Positions 53,827-62,593 of a stretch of 64,000 nt of DNA are shown here, piece after piece. The stretch comes from Sinorhizobium sp. RAC02 (lineage in GTDB: Bacteria; Pseudomonadota; Alphaproteobacteria; Rhizobiales; Rhizobiaceae): contig NZ_CP016451.1 in assembly GCF_001713395.1 (NCBI RefSeq), positions 194,556 to 258,555 of the forward strand. The letters run 5' to 3'. The position numbers and the translations under genes are program-made. The notes under the pieces were generated by a model. It saw only the letters and a program-made list of their open reading frames with translations. It was not told the origin of the DNA and ran no database searches. Position 1 is the first letter of the stretch. Each line of letters opens with the position of its first letter.

Positions 53827-54225
53827 ATGAGCGTTGAAGACAACAAGCGCATCGTGCGCGAGTTCTGTGATTACTTTAGAACATCAAACGCTGAAGGTCT
53901 AATCGATGGTATGACAGAAGATGCAACATGGTGGGTCAACGGAAAGCCGCACCTGTTTCCGTCCGCCGGGATAAAGACGAAAGCGGAAGCTGCGAGCATG
54001 TTCCGCAATATGCTTGCAGCCTATTCGAACGGTCTTGATATGAAAGTCCTCAATATGATCGGCGAAGGCGATAGCGTCGCCGCTGAGGCGCGTTCGCAGG
54101 GACTCACAAAGTCCGGCAAGGTCTACGAGAACGAATACTTTATTCTATTCAAGATCCGCGACGGAAAGGTCGCGAGCGTGAGGGAGTATACCGACCTTAT
54201 GCACGTCGAGGAGACGTTTGGCTGA
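53827..54225 (+). CDS. SnoaL/NTF2-like protein
   Basis: A 132-residue NTF2-fold protein: DNKRIVREFCDYFRTSNAEGLIDGMTEDATWWVNGK is split over helix and first strand, and EYTDLMHVEETFG closes the cone. Good match to small ketosteroid-isomerase-like proteins. The next gene after NmrA on the same strand, 142 bp away. Substrate unknown. Confidence 0.82.
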   Translation: MSVEDNKRIVREFCDYFRTSNAEGLIDGMTEDATWWVNGKPHLFPSAGIKTKAEAASMFRNMLAAYSNGLDMKVLNMIGEGDSVAAEARSQGLTKSGKVYENEYFILFKIRDGKVASVREYTDLMHVEETFG

Positions 54226-54720
54226 GGCGAGTGTGGGGTTGTTAGGTACGGTCGCATCTATCTCGTGAATGCTGTTCTTGGGATGACACACACGCTGTGA
54301 AGCGAGACCCCGCAGGTTATGGAAAATATGGTCACCGCCGACTAACGATGTTCGCAGAGGAACGTTGCGGCTGTTGTTGATCTCCTTTTAATAGCGCTGG
54401 AGCTTCATAAGGGACGCGCAGTGGCGTCCCTCGCGGGCACCCGCGCAAACGACATAAAATACGAGAAGATTGCGGTAACATTGTCTGCGCCGAAAAAGCT
54501 CAGGGAGTAGTCCGGTAGGCAGCGCGTTCCCGCATGTCATAGCTTGACGCTATTTTCTATAACGCTTGAATGCCGGCGGCATATGCGATTCAGGCCTCTC
54601 TTCGAGAGGGGTTAGCTTACAAGCGCCCAAGTGCAAGACTTGGTGCCTCGTTTCATCTCTCCTATGTTGTAGGAGTAATGGTAGCGCAGACCGGTGCGCC
54701 GTAATAAGCTTGGAGTTAGC
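54226..54720 (+). other. Gap carrying three hairpins before the response regulator
   Basis: No gene was found. Three perfect 6-bp hairpins stand in a row: CCTCTC/GAGAGG at 54595-54609, CCAAGT/ACTTGG at 54627-54643, CTCCTA/TAGGAG at 54659-54675. Their starts are exactly 32 bases apart. They lie in what would be the leader of the response regulator starting at 54721. No T-tract follows. Confidence 0.45.
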
Positions 54721-54827
54721 ATGAGAATCCTGCTCGTTGAAGATGAGGCGGAGTTCGCAAAAGCGTTGCGAGGCGCGCTCAGTCGCGACCGTTTCGTAGT
54801 CGATTGGGTGGATAGCGTTTCGCTGGC
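54721..54827 (+). pseudogene. Response regulator, 5' part (interrupted)
   Basis: From ATG 54721 (GGAG upstream) the frame gives MRILLVEDEAEFAKALRGAL and SRDRFVVDWVDSVSLA, the first beta strand and acidic pocket of an OmpR-type receiver domain. It is cut at CTAG 54827-54830 by the insertion sequences; the reading frame resumes after a second CTAG at 57268. Confidence 0.8.
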
Positions 54828-54829
54828 TA

Positions 54830-55881
54830 GAGCAGATTCGACTTAATCCGGGTCATATCCGGCTGCCTCAAAATAGTGCCGACATTCCTCTGGCTTGAAA
54901 GCGGAGAGACAATTGGCGACGACGGACCAGAGTTCATCGATGCTCCTGGCCGCCGCCTTTCTGAGCAGGGCCTTGAGCTTCGAGAAGGCCATCTCGATCG
55001 GGTTGAAGTCAGGGGAGTATGGTGGCAGGAACAGGAGCCGCGCGCCGACCTTTTCGATGGTCTCGCGCACGCCGCTGATCTTGTGAGCGGGCAGATTGTC
55101 CATGACGACGACATCACCGGGGCGAAGCGCGGGCGCGAGAACCTGCTCGGCATAGGCCAGGAAGGCCGGACCGTTCATGGGGCCGTCGAGCAGCATCGGC
55201 GCCGCCATGCCGTCCAGTCGCAGCCCAGCAGTAAAGGTGGTCGTCTTCCAATGGCCGTGGGGAACGGCCGCCCGGCATCGCTCGCCGCAAGGTGCTCGCC
55301 CTCGCAGCCGCGCCATCTTCGTGGACGCGGCAGTCTCGTCGATGAAGATCAACGTCTGGGGGTCGAGGTCAAGTTGGCCGTCGAACCATGCTATGCGGCG
55401 GCGCAGGACATCGGGACGCTGCTGCTCAGAGGCGTGCGCCGTCTTTTTTTGAACGTGATGCCTCGGCGGTCGAGGAACAGCCAGACCGTCGAGGGCGCAG
55501 CCTGCACACCGCGCTCGGCGGCAAGGCGCTCACCAATCTCGGCAAGGGTCATGTCCGGCGCCGCATCGATCAAGCCGAGGATGAAAGCCTCGCGAGCGTC
55601 GAGCTTCGAGCGTGACGGCTGGCCCTGCTTGCGCGCCTCCGTCTCGCCAGTCTCACGATAGCGCCGATACCAGGCCCCGGCCGTCGCGATCCCGACGCGG
55701 AAGCGACGCGCCGCCTCTCGCGTTGAAACTCCTTCTTCGATCGCCGCAATCACTCGACCGCGAAGGTCTCCGCTCAGGCTCCTCGTCATCATCATCTCCT
55801 GGCAAATCACCAGAAGCAGTGAATCAGATAAGCTCGTCGGCGTGAATCCTCAAACCGACTCTGCGTTCATCGAAGATGCTC
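54830..55881 (-). mobile_element. IS630-family insertion sequence
   Basis: Ends GAGCAGATTCGA at 54830 and the complement of GAGCATCTTCGA ending at 55881, flanked by TA duplications (54828-54829, 55882-55883), as expected for IS630/Tc1-type insertion. Total 1,052 bp with one transposase on the minus strand. It lies within the TSD at the left end of the neighbouring IS5-family element, so it inserted later. Confidence 0.82.
54843..55789 (-). CDS. IS630-family transposase, two frames (probable programmed frameshift)
   Basis: Frame 1 from ATG 55789 gives the helix-turn-helix N-terminus: [30 protein letters not shown] and [15 protein letters not shown]. At the A7 run (55450-55444 on the minus strand) the frame moves to the DDE half beginning near [21 protein letters not shown], with MDNLPAHK and [15 protein letters not shown]630 elements often use such slippage. 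If no slippage occurs the short N-terminal product ends at 55391. Confidence 0.82.
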
Positions 55882-56648
55882 TAGGCTGTGGACTCGTTAT
55901 GGCGGAGGGTGACGCGAATGCAGGCTAGCTTTGTCATTGCGAGAAATGTCATTCCCAGCTTGTCGTATCGGGTTGCGATCCGTCGGTAGCATTTGAGCTT
56001 GTTGAAGAAGCGTTCGATAAGATTGCGCTTTTTGTAGAGCCAAGGGCTGAAGACGATTGGGCTCTTTCGGTTGGACTTCGGCGGAATGTTTGCCCACGAG
56101 CGGGTCGCTCTCAATTTTGCTCGTAGCCAATCGGCATCATACGCCCTGTCAGCCAGCAACATTGCCCCAGGGCGAATGCCATCAAGTAGTGCGCTGGCTG
56201 CGGTTATGTCGTGTGCGTGACCGGGTGTGATAGCGACCTTAATTGGCAGCCCCATACCGTCGGTGACGGCATGGATTTTCGTCGTCAGACCGCCTCTGCT
56301 TCGTCCAAGGCAGCGATCTGGATGATCCACCCTCAATGTTGCCGCTGAATGATGTGCGCGAACCGAAGTGCCATCGATCATGATGATGTTATCATTTGAT
56401 GCGCCGGTAATCGCGTCCATCAAACTGTCCCAAATCCCGGCTCTCATCCAGCGTCGGAAGCGATTGTAGCAGGTGGTGTAAGGGCCATAACGCTCGGGCA
56501 CGTCCCGCCAAGGAGCGCCCGATCGCAATACCCAAAATATGCCGTTCAATACACGTCGATCATAGACACGCGGCATCCCTCGGGGTTTATTCGGCAACAG
56601 TGGCTTAATGACGCGCCATTCAAAGTCGGTCAGATCGTACTGGCTCAT
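55881..56648 (-). CDS. IS5-family (IS427-group) transposase
   Basis: A 255-residue DDE transposase with LTDFEWRVIKPLLP, GIFWVLRSGAPWRDVPERYG, IDGTSVRAHHSAA, GGLTTKIHAVTD and ADRAYDADWLR, and ERFFNKLKCYRRIATRYDK with the final catalytic glutamate. The reading frame reaches the very end of the element, and its stop TAG is made from the flanking CTAG target site. Probable start ATG 56648 with a TTG alternative two codons upstream. Confidence 0.88.
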   Translation of the reverse strand: MSQYDLTDFEWRVIKPLLPNKPRGMPRVYDRRVLNGIFWVLRSGAPWRDVPERYGPYTTCYNRFRRWMRAGIWDSLMDAITGASNDNIIMIDGTSVRAHHSAATLRVDHPDRCLGRSRGGLTTKIHAVTDGMGLPIKVAITPGHAHDITAASALLDGIRPGAMLLADRAYDADWLRAKLRATRSWANIPPKSNRKSPIVFSPWLYKKRNLIERFFNKLKCYRRIATRYDKLGMTFLAMTKLACIRVTLRHNESTA

Positions 56649-57267
56649 ACTCAACTGAATCAGAAAACGATGCGATATAAAAGGTGTCGCTATGATACAG
56701 CGCGCTTGCGAGAGCTCCGAAAACGGCTAAGTTTTGATCTATGGCGCTTTGGCAATTCGTTTGTGACCTCATCCCGTCCTCAGCCGCGAGAATAGACGGG
56801 GTGATTGCCGCGCGGATGCACCGTGACCAACTCGATTGCATCGAGCTAAGTTTCTCCCCCTCGACAATAACCGCGATTTTCGAACGCGTTGGAATGATGT
56901 TGCCGGAAAAGCAATCCTGGTCTCCGAACATCAGAATCTGGGGAGACGAGAGGACTGACGACGTGCAGATCGGCGTTCGAGAAGCGGCAATCGACGACGT
57001 GCAGTTTCGTTTGAATGTAGCCAAGCTCCGCATGCCGCTTGTGGGTAATATTTGTGCGCTGGCGCGTGAGTTCGAATGTGTGCTGGCAACTCGAAGCGGC
57101 GCAATTATCCGGCCGTACAGTGAATCTGTAGTTCGAGCAATCACGCGATCCGACGCTGCTCGGTTTGTAAATGATCCGGAGCGCTACCTCCGTGAGGCAA
57201 TTCAGAAAGACCCCGAACCCAAATGACGCCTACCGCGACACTCGCTCAATTTTTATGAGTTCACAGC
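55885..57267. mobile_element. IS5-family (IS427-group) element with passenger gene
   Basis: Terminal repeats: GCTGTGGACTCGT at 55885 and, as complement from 57267, GCTGTGAACTCAT. Direct CTAG at both flanks (original left copy now split by IS630; right copy 57268-57271). The 1,383-bp element carries the transposase (minus) and an unrelated 161-residue ORF (plus) between transposase start and right end. Typical IS5 elements of this group lack cargo of this kind. Confidence 0.75.
56741..57226 (+). CDS. Passenger hypothetical protein inside IS5-family element
   Basis: A 161-residue protein reading MALWQFVCDLIPSSAARIDG, SWSPNIRIWGDERTDDVQIG, DDVQFRLNVAKLRMPLVGNI and CVLATRSGAIIRPYSES. It is compact, soluble, with no membrane segment; it resembles no family I can name. 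The frame is divergent from the transposase and ends 41 bp before the right terminal repeat. Possible roles include immunity-like protein or other cargo; no evidence distinguishes them. Confidence 0.6.
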   Translation: MALWQFVCDLIPSSAARIDGVIAARMHRDQLDCIELSFSPSTITAIFERVGMMLPEKQSWSPNIRIWGDERTDDVQIGVREAAIDDVQFRLNVAKLRMPLVGNICALAREFECVLATRSGAIIRPYSESVVRAITRSDAARFVNDPERYLREAIQKDPEPK

Positions 57268-57511
57268 CTAGTGAAGCTTCGAGATCTGGCGTGCACGAGC
57301 TCATCTTACTTGATCGAACCCTTCCCGACGGCGATGGACTGAGCCTGATCCAGCAGTTTCGAGTCGACTCTCCGGGTGTGCCAATCATTGTGCTGAGTGC
57401 CCGCGGAGAGCTGTCCGACCGGGTAGCGGGGCTCGACGACGGCGCCGACGACTACTTGGTGAAGCCATTTGACTTCGAAGAAATGCTCGCTCGCATCCGT
57501 GCGGTGCAGCG
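57268..57511 (+). pseudogene. Response regulator, 3' part (receiver domain)
   Basis: After CTAG 57268-57271 the frame continues SEASRSGVHELILLDRTLPDGDGL, RVDSPGVPIIVLSARGELSD and GLDDGADDYLVKPFDFEEMLARIRAV, completing the receiver domain with the phospho-acceptor aspartate in LILLDRTLPDG and the conserved lysine in LVKPFD. Joining 54827 directly to 57268 (one CTAG) restores one uninterrupted frame. The DNA-binding domain is missing because an IS3-type remnant begins at about 57512. Confidence 0.8.
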
Positions 57512-57513
57512 CC

Positions 57514-57669
57514 ATCGAACGCGCCTTCCTCATACTTGCGCACCCAAATCCGGATCAAGTTGCGCGACACGTCGTGGCGCTTTGCCAGACCATGCAGCGT
57601 CTCGCCAGCGATAAACTCCTGCGCGACCTGCCGTTTGAATTCCATACTGTGAATGCGATGTTTTGCCAT
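57514..57669 (-). pseudogene. IS3-family OrfA remnant
   Basis: From ATG 57669 the frame gives MAKHRIHSMEFKRQVAQEFI, AGETLHGLAKRHDVSR and NLIRIWVRKYEEGAFD, an IS3-type OrfA helix-turn-helix, then runs directly into response-regulator DNA. Only about 52 codons remain, so this is a truncated copy. 57670-57903 shows nothing else I can name. Confidence 0.65.
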
Positions 57670-57903
57670 GGGCTCCACTTTCGGCAACCCGGCAAGCCCG
57701 GTCAATTCATCAAGCCTATCTGTCCACCCCCAGGGGCGCACTCCAAAGTCAGTTTTAAACCTGCTTTGCAAACCTTTGGGAATCACGGAAACTTAGTTCG
57801 TCACCACGACCTAGCATCTCCAGTTCCTTGGTTAGCGAAAGGACGAATTGTTTGTCATTCCGCGGCTACGCCCGCTACCGGCAGAATTCCGCAACTGGAG
57901 AAG

Positions 57904-58629
57904 TCATAGATGCTCTACATGCCCACCAAGATATAGCGACCGCATCGCAGGATCGGCAAGGAGTTTGCGCGCCGGCGCGTGAATTGCCACCTTCCCCAGA
58001 GAGAGTACGTAGGCCCGATCGGCCACTCCGAGCGCCTCGAAGGCGTTCTGCTCCACCATCAGGATGCACATGCCCTGGCTGTCACGGATGCTGGCGATGG
58101 CATCGAAAACCTCGTGCAGCATCAGGGGCGACAGCCCCGCCGAGGGCTCGTCCAGCAACAGGATTTCTGGGCCCGCAATCAGGGCGCGCGCAAGCGAGAG
58201 GATCTGGCGCTCGCCGCCGGACAGTGCCGAGGCCTTGCGGTTCTGTTTCGATGCTAGCACCGGATACTGCTCCATCAGCACCTCATAGCCAAGCGTGGCT
58301 CCAGCCCGGTCAAGTCCCCGCGCACCGAGACGCAGATTCTCGCCGACGGTCAGAGTGCCGAAGACATTGTCGGTTTGCGGCACATATCCGACACGGTGGT
58401 GACGGACCTTTTCATGAATCGGCACGGCGCTCACATCGTCCCCGTGCATCATCACGATACCCGCGCGCGGTTTCAGATAACCCGCAATGGTCTTGAGCAA
58501 GGTAGATTTCCCGCAACCGTTCGGGCCGAGGATCGCGACCAGCTCCTTACGGTTTGCGGTCAGGGAGATTCCATTCAATATGTCCGCGCCGTCTCCATAA
58601 CCAGCGCGGAGATCCCGGACATCGATCAT
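57904..58629 (-). CDS. Branched-chain-type ABC transporter ATP-binding protein (LivF-like)
   Basis: A 241-residue LivF-type ATPase: Walker A GPNGCGKST, Q-loop VGYVPQTDN, signature LSGGERQ, Walker B ILLLDEPSAG, and the LivF-type NAFEALGVADRAYVL. ATG 58629 overlaps the LivG stop. Last gene of the five-gene transport operon. Confidence 0.92.
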   Translation of the reverse strand: MIDVRDLRAGYGDGADILNGISLTANRKELVAILGPNGCGKSTLLKTIAGYLKPRAGIVMMHGDDVSAVPIHEKVRHHRVGYVPQTDNVFGTLTVGENLRLGARGLDRAGATLGYEVLMEQYPVLASKQNRKASALSGGERQILSLARALIAGPEILLLDEPSAGLSPLMLHEVFDAIASIRDSQGMCILMVEQNAFEALGVADRAYVLSLGKVAIHAPARKLLADPAMRSLYLGGHVEHL

Positions 58630-59375
58630 CGCGCCATTCCTCCCTTTTCGACGGCCTTGCCCAGATAGGCTTCGACGACGCGCGGATGGTGCTCGAGTTG
58701 GTCGGGCGCGCAATCGACAACGATTTCACCCCGATCGAGGACAATGCAGCGCGTGCACAGTTCACGGATGAAAAGCATATCGTGTTCGACGACCAGACAG
58801 GCGCCTCCGCGCTCGACATAGCGACGCAGCACGCCGATGAGTTCGGAGCGAAGCGACACATGGACGCCGGCAGTCGGCTCATCGAGGCACAGGAGTTTCG
58901 GATTTGCCCGCAGTGCCGTCGCCACCGACAGCAGTTTCTTCTGGCCGCCCGACAGTGCGCTGGCCGCATTGTCGGCAACGTGGGAGAGCTTGAATTCTTC
59001 GAGCAAGGCATCGATGTCACGGCCGAAGGAGACGGGTGAAAACCGGCCGCCGTCATCGCGCTTGCCGGCCTTCAGCACCTCCCGCACGGTCATCCTGTGT
59101 GGCATCGAGGGAAGCTGGAACGTCCGCACCAGGCCCAGATCCGTGATCGTCTGGACACGCGCATCGGAAATGTCCCGCCCCGCCAGCGTCACCGTACCCG
59201 TGCTTCGGGCAAGGAAACCTGAAATGGCGTTCAGTGCCGTGCTCTTGCCCGAGCCGTTCGGCCCCAAGAGACCGACGATCTCACCCGGCCGAACCGAGAA
59301 CGAGACATCCTCGAGCGCCTTGAACAGCCCGAACGACACGGCAAGGCCCCGCACTGTCAAAAGCTCACCGGTCAT
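58626..59375 (-). CDS. Branched-chain-type ABC transporter ATP-binding protein (LivG-like)
   Basis: A 249-residue LivG-type ATPase: Walker A GPNGSGKST, LVRTFQLPSM, signature LSGGQKK, Walker B LCLDEPTAG, and H-loop VEHDM. ATG 59375 is preferred to the one 12 bp upstream since GGAGG lies at the right distance. It overlaps LivM. Confidence 0.92.
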   Translation of the reverse strand: MTGELLTVRGLAVSFGLFKALEDVSFSVRPGEIVGLLGPNGSGKSTALNAISGFLARSTGTVTLAGRDISDARVQTITDLGLVRTFQLPSMPHRMTVREVLKAGKRDDGGRFSPVSFGRDIDALLEEFKLSHVADNAASALSGGQKKLLSVATALRANPKLLCLDEPTAGVHVSLRSELIGVLRRYVERGGACLVVEHDMLFIRELCTRCIVLDRGEIVVDCAPDQLEHHPRVVEAYLGKAVEKGGMAR

Positions 59376-60255
59376 GACGACCTCCAATGCGTTCGGGGAA
59401 AATCCCCTGCGGACGCAGGAGAAGAAAGGCCAGGATTACGCCACCGGTCAGGAACAGGCGGGCGGCCGCGACAAAATCCGACGGTAAGGCATAGTAGTCC
59501 TTCACAAAGGGCACATAGGCCATCAAGAACTGCATGGCGAAAGCCCCGGCAATGACGCCCCTGTTGTTGGCGATGCCGCCGACGATGATCATCGACCAGA
59601 TCAGGAACGTCTCTCCCGCCACAAGCAGTTCCGGGCCGACAAAGCTGAGATAATGGGCGTAGAGCACACCCGACACGGCAGCGATCGTTGATGTGAAGAC
59701 CATCACGATCGAACGGATGCCGTCGATGTCATAGCCGAGGGCGCGGGCAAGCTGCGGCTCTTCCCGCATCAGCTTCATGCCGAGGCCGAAGTTCGACTTC
59801 ACGAGCCTTTCGCAAAGCCACCAGACAAGCAGCAGTACCGCGGCGAACAGCGCCAGCCGGGACAATCCATCCCAGGGGCGAAGGCCGGCAAACAGCGTCG
59901 GCAGGCCCGAAATACCCTGCGCGCCGCCCGTCACGCCTTCGAGGTTCGTTGCAAAGATCCTGAAGATCTCCGCGATGGAAAGAGTGGCGATCCCCCAGTA
60001 GTCGGATGACAGCTTGCGGCCGAGCCTTGCGAAGAACAGGCCGACCAGGACGGCCATGACCAGCGCTATCGGCAATCCGGCAGCGACCGGCAGCCCGAAA
60101 CGATGGGCAAGCCCGGCCCCGTAGACGCCGCAGCCGAACATCGCCACCAAGCCGAAATTCATCTGCCCGGAAAAGCCCGCCTGGAGGTTGAGGCTCAGCG
60201 CGAGAATGCCGTAGATGCAGGAGATCGAGACGACGTGGATCAGAAAATCAGACAC
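59365..60255 (-). CDS. Branched-chain-type ABC transporter permease (LivM-like)
   Basis: A 296-residue inner-membrane permease with about eight hydrophobic segments: ILALSLNLQAGFSGQMNFG is the typical LivM opening and YWGIATLSIAEIFRIFATN the conserved cytoplasmic loop. It overlaps both neighbours. Confidence 0.92.
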   Translation of the reverse strand: MSDFLIHVVSISCIYGILALSLNLQAGFSGQMNFGLVAMFGCGVYGAGLAHRFGLPVAAGLPIALVMAVLVGLFFARLGRKLSSDYWGIATLSIAEIFRIFATNLEGVTGGAQGISGLPTLFAGLRPWDGLSRLALFAAVLLLVWWLCERLVKSNFGLGMKLMREEPQLARALGYDIDGIRSIVMVFTSTIAAVSGVLYAHYLSFVGPELLVAGETFLIWSMIIVGGIANNRGVIAGAFAMQFLMAYVPFVKDYYALPSDFVAAARLFLTGGVILAFLLLRPQGIFPERIGGRHDR

Positions 60256-61141
60256 GCGTAACCTCGCTCACGAAAATACCCCTCGGGCGGAAAAGCAGGA
60301 TGGCGACCAGCAGCGCGAACGACGCGGCGGGGGCATAGCTTGCCGGGAGAAAGAAGAAATCCTCGCCAACGAGCGGCCCCAGATTGACGTTGGTGATCAG
60401 CGTTTCGGCTGCGGCGATGACGATGGCGCCGACAACCGCCCCGAAGGCGTTTCCCAGCCCGCCGAGGATGGCCGCCGCGAAGACGGACAGAAGCATGTTC
60501 GTGCCCATGTCGATGCTGACCGAACCGCGCAGGGCCAGCATCATGCCGCCGAGGGCCGCCAGCACACCGGACAGAAAGACGACGAAACCGGTCACCTGAC
60601 CGTTGTTCACACCCGTCGCTGCGGCCAGCACCGCATTGGTCGAAACGGCGCGCATCTCGCGGCCCAAAGGCGTTCGAAAGAGAAGCAGCGCAAAGCCAAG
60701 GAGGATCGCAACCGTCACGCCGAGAGTGATCATCTGCATTTCGGTCACGCGCACCCCGAGAAGGCGGGTCGCGGGCGTGACCGGAACGGAAAAGCGTTGT
60801 GCTGCCGGACCGAAGCCAAGAAGAAAGACCGCCGACAGCACCATGCTCAGTGCCAGCGAGCCGATCAAGGCGATCGCCGGATCGCGGCGAAGCAGCCGCT
60901 CGAAGACGAGCCTGTTGAAGACCAGGGCAAGGACGCCCACGAGGAGCGCCGAGGCGGCAATCGCCAGGACGAGGGGTATGCCGTGCCGCTGGAGCGTCAT
61001 GCCGACGAAGGCCCCGACGACCGCATATTGCACAAGGGCCACATTCGGAAACCGGATCAGCGAATAGATGGCGCTGAGGGCCACCGCGATCAGCGCCAGG
61101 TCCACCGCCCGGAATAAAACGTCGAAAAGAAACTGAATCAT
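60248..61141 (-). CDS. Branched-chain-type ABC transporter permease (LivH-like)
   Basis: A 297-residue permease, hydrophobic throughout, starting MIQFLFDVLFRAVDLALIAV. The conserved loop is GREMRAVSTNAVLAAATG and VNNGQVTGFVVFLSG. It begins 55 bp after the substrate-binding protein gene. A long charged ORF on the opposite strand is a shadow. Confidence 0.9.
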   Translation of the reverse strand: MIQFLFDVLFRAVDLALIAVALSAIYSLIRFPNVALVQYAVVGAFVGMTLQRHGIPLVLAIAASALLVGVLALVFNRLVFERLLRRDPAIALIGSLALSMVLSAVFLLGFGPAAQRFSVPVTPATRLLGVRVTEMQMITLGVTVAILLGFALLLFRTPLGREMRAVSTNAVLAAATGVNNGQVTGFVVFLSGVLAALGGMMLALRGSVSIDMGTNMLLSVFAAAILGGLGNAFGAVVGAIVIAAAETLITNVNLGPLVGEDFFFLPASYAPAASFALLVAILLFRPRGIFVSEVTRV

Positions 61142-61196
61142 ATGATGCTTCCGCCGTTGCCGGCCCGGACGGGATTGCCGCCCGGGCCGTCTCTGC

Positions 61197-62300
61197 TTAT
61201 TCGACGCGGGTCGGCTTGCCGTCCTTGACCACGAGCTTCTGATAGGGCTGCCAGGTCCGCTGGCCATCTGCGTCCAGCTTGATTTCCCCGGTGGCACCGG
61301 AAATCCCTGCGGCGCCAACCTTCTTGATGGCGTCGATCACGGCCTTGCGATCGGTGCTGCCCGCTTCGTTCAGGGCAGCAGCGGCAAACAGGATCGTGTC
61401 ATGGGCATATCCGCTCCATGCAGAGGCGAAGGACTGCCCGTAGGCCGCTTCATAGGCCTTAAGATAGGTGTCATCCCCGGCAGCGGTGTAGTCGACATCC
61501 ATGCCGAAAAGCCCCTCCTTGAATTCAGCGGGCGTATCGGCGTCATGCATGGTCATCTGCACAGAGTACCAGGGTTTTTCTTCGCGCAGACCCAGCTCAT
61601 AAGCTTCCTGCATCAACAGGCCGCCATCTGCGCCATAGGCCGTGAACACATAGGCGTCGGGGCTCGATGCCTCGGCCTGCTGAAGCTCGCGTCGATAGGA
61701 TGTCTGGCCCGACGTGTAGATGATCGTCGTCGAAATCTCGCCGCCCATCTCCTTGAACTGCCGCTCGAAATTCGAGGCGATGCCCTGCCCGAACGCATTG
61801 TTCATCGCCAGAAGAGCAACCTTCTTCCAACCATGGGAAAGGACGTCTTCAGCGGCAAACTTGGTCGAGACATTGTCCAGCCCGACCATGGAAAAAGATG
61901 TCGCGCCGATGCCGCGCACGAGGCCCGAGGTCGAAACCGCATTGAGATGTGGCATGCCCTCGCCCACGAGATACTGACCGAGCGGGATGGTGATGCCCGA
62001 GGAATATTCCCCGACGACCAGGGCAACCTTATCGACGGAAACCAGCTTGCGCGCGGCATCGATGGCGCGTTGCGGATTGTTGCCCGAATCCTCGTAGATG
62101 ATCCTCAGCGGCTCGCCGAGCACGCCGCCCTTGGCGTTGATCTCCGTGATGGCCAGTTCCATTCCGCGGCGCAGGTCCTCCCCGCCGCTGGCGTTGACGC
62201 CGGAAAGCGGCAGCACGGTGCCGATCACGACATCGGCCTGCGCCGGGACGGCCAATCCCAGGAGGGAGGCGGCTGCAAGGAAGCGTATCATCGATTTCAT
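61197..62300 (-). CDS. ABC transporter substrate-binding protein (Leu/Ile/Val-BP family)
   Basis: A 367-residue periplasmic binding protein: signal MKSMIRFLAAASLLGLAVPA, then DVVIGTVLPLSGVNASGGED, MELAITEINAKGGVLG and VGEYSSGITIPLGQYLVGEG typical of type 1 periplasmic folds. Its operon continues into LivH/M/G/F. It is the first gene; the neighbours PxpC/PxpB suggest an oxoproline- or lactam-like substrate, which is inference. Confidence 0.9.
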   Translation of the reverse strand: MKSMIRFLAAASLLGLAVPAQADVVIGTVLPLSGVNASGGEDLRRGMELAITEINAKGGVLGEPLRIIYEDSGNNPQRAIDAARKLVSVDKVALVVGEYSSGITIPLGQYLVGEGMPHLNAVSTSGLVRGIGATSFSMVGLDNVSTKFAAEDVLSHGWKKVALLAMNNAFGQGIASNFERQFKEMGGEISTTIIYTSGQTSYRRELQQAEASSPDAYVFTAYGADGGLLMQEAYELGLREEKPWYSVQMTMHDADTPAEFKEGLFGMDVDYTAAGDDTYLKAYEAAYGQSFASAWSGYAHDTILFAAAALNEAGSTDRKAVIDAIKKVGAAGISGATGEIKLDADGQRTWQPYQKLVVKDGKPTRVE

Positions 62301-62593
62301 GGTTATCCCCTTTTGTTGCGTCGTTGCACCGGGGTTGCGTTGCCCCGTTTGAAATACTTTCGGCACTCGTTGCACGTGCGAAGCCGACCCCGATGACGTG
62401 CGCCATCGGGTGCTGGACTGCTCCTCTACGATTGAGGAGCCACAGGTTGTTGCAGAAGACTCCGCAGGCAATGAAGCCGGCGACCGTTCCCTTTTTTGTC
62501 GCCGCCGTTCATGCCGCGTGTTTATGAAGGCACTGTCGCCGGGAAGCTGGTTTCGAAAAACTATAATCCTGCGATAAGCGCTATAGCGCCATT
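62301..62593. other. Region before the transporter operon, with a 12-bp palindrome
   Basis: Upstream of the binding-protein gene and downstream of pxpC. It contains the perfect palindrome GCGCTATAGCGC at 62578-62589, just after the pxpC stop and 278 bp upstream of the transporter start. No gene is visible. Confidence 0.45.

Noticed and set aside
60215..61117. A 300-residue highly charged plus-strand frame
   Set aside because: It lies opposite LivH, has the composition of an antisense shadow of a hydrophobic gene, and shows no family motif.
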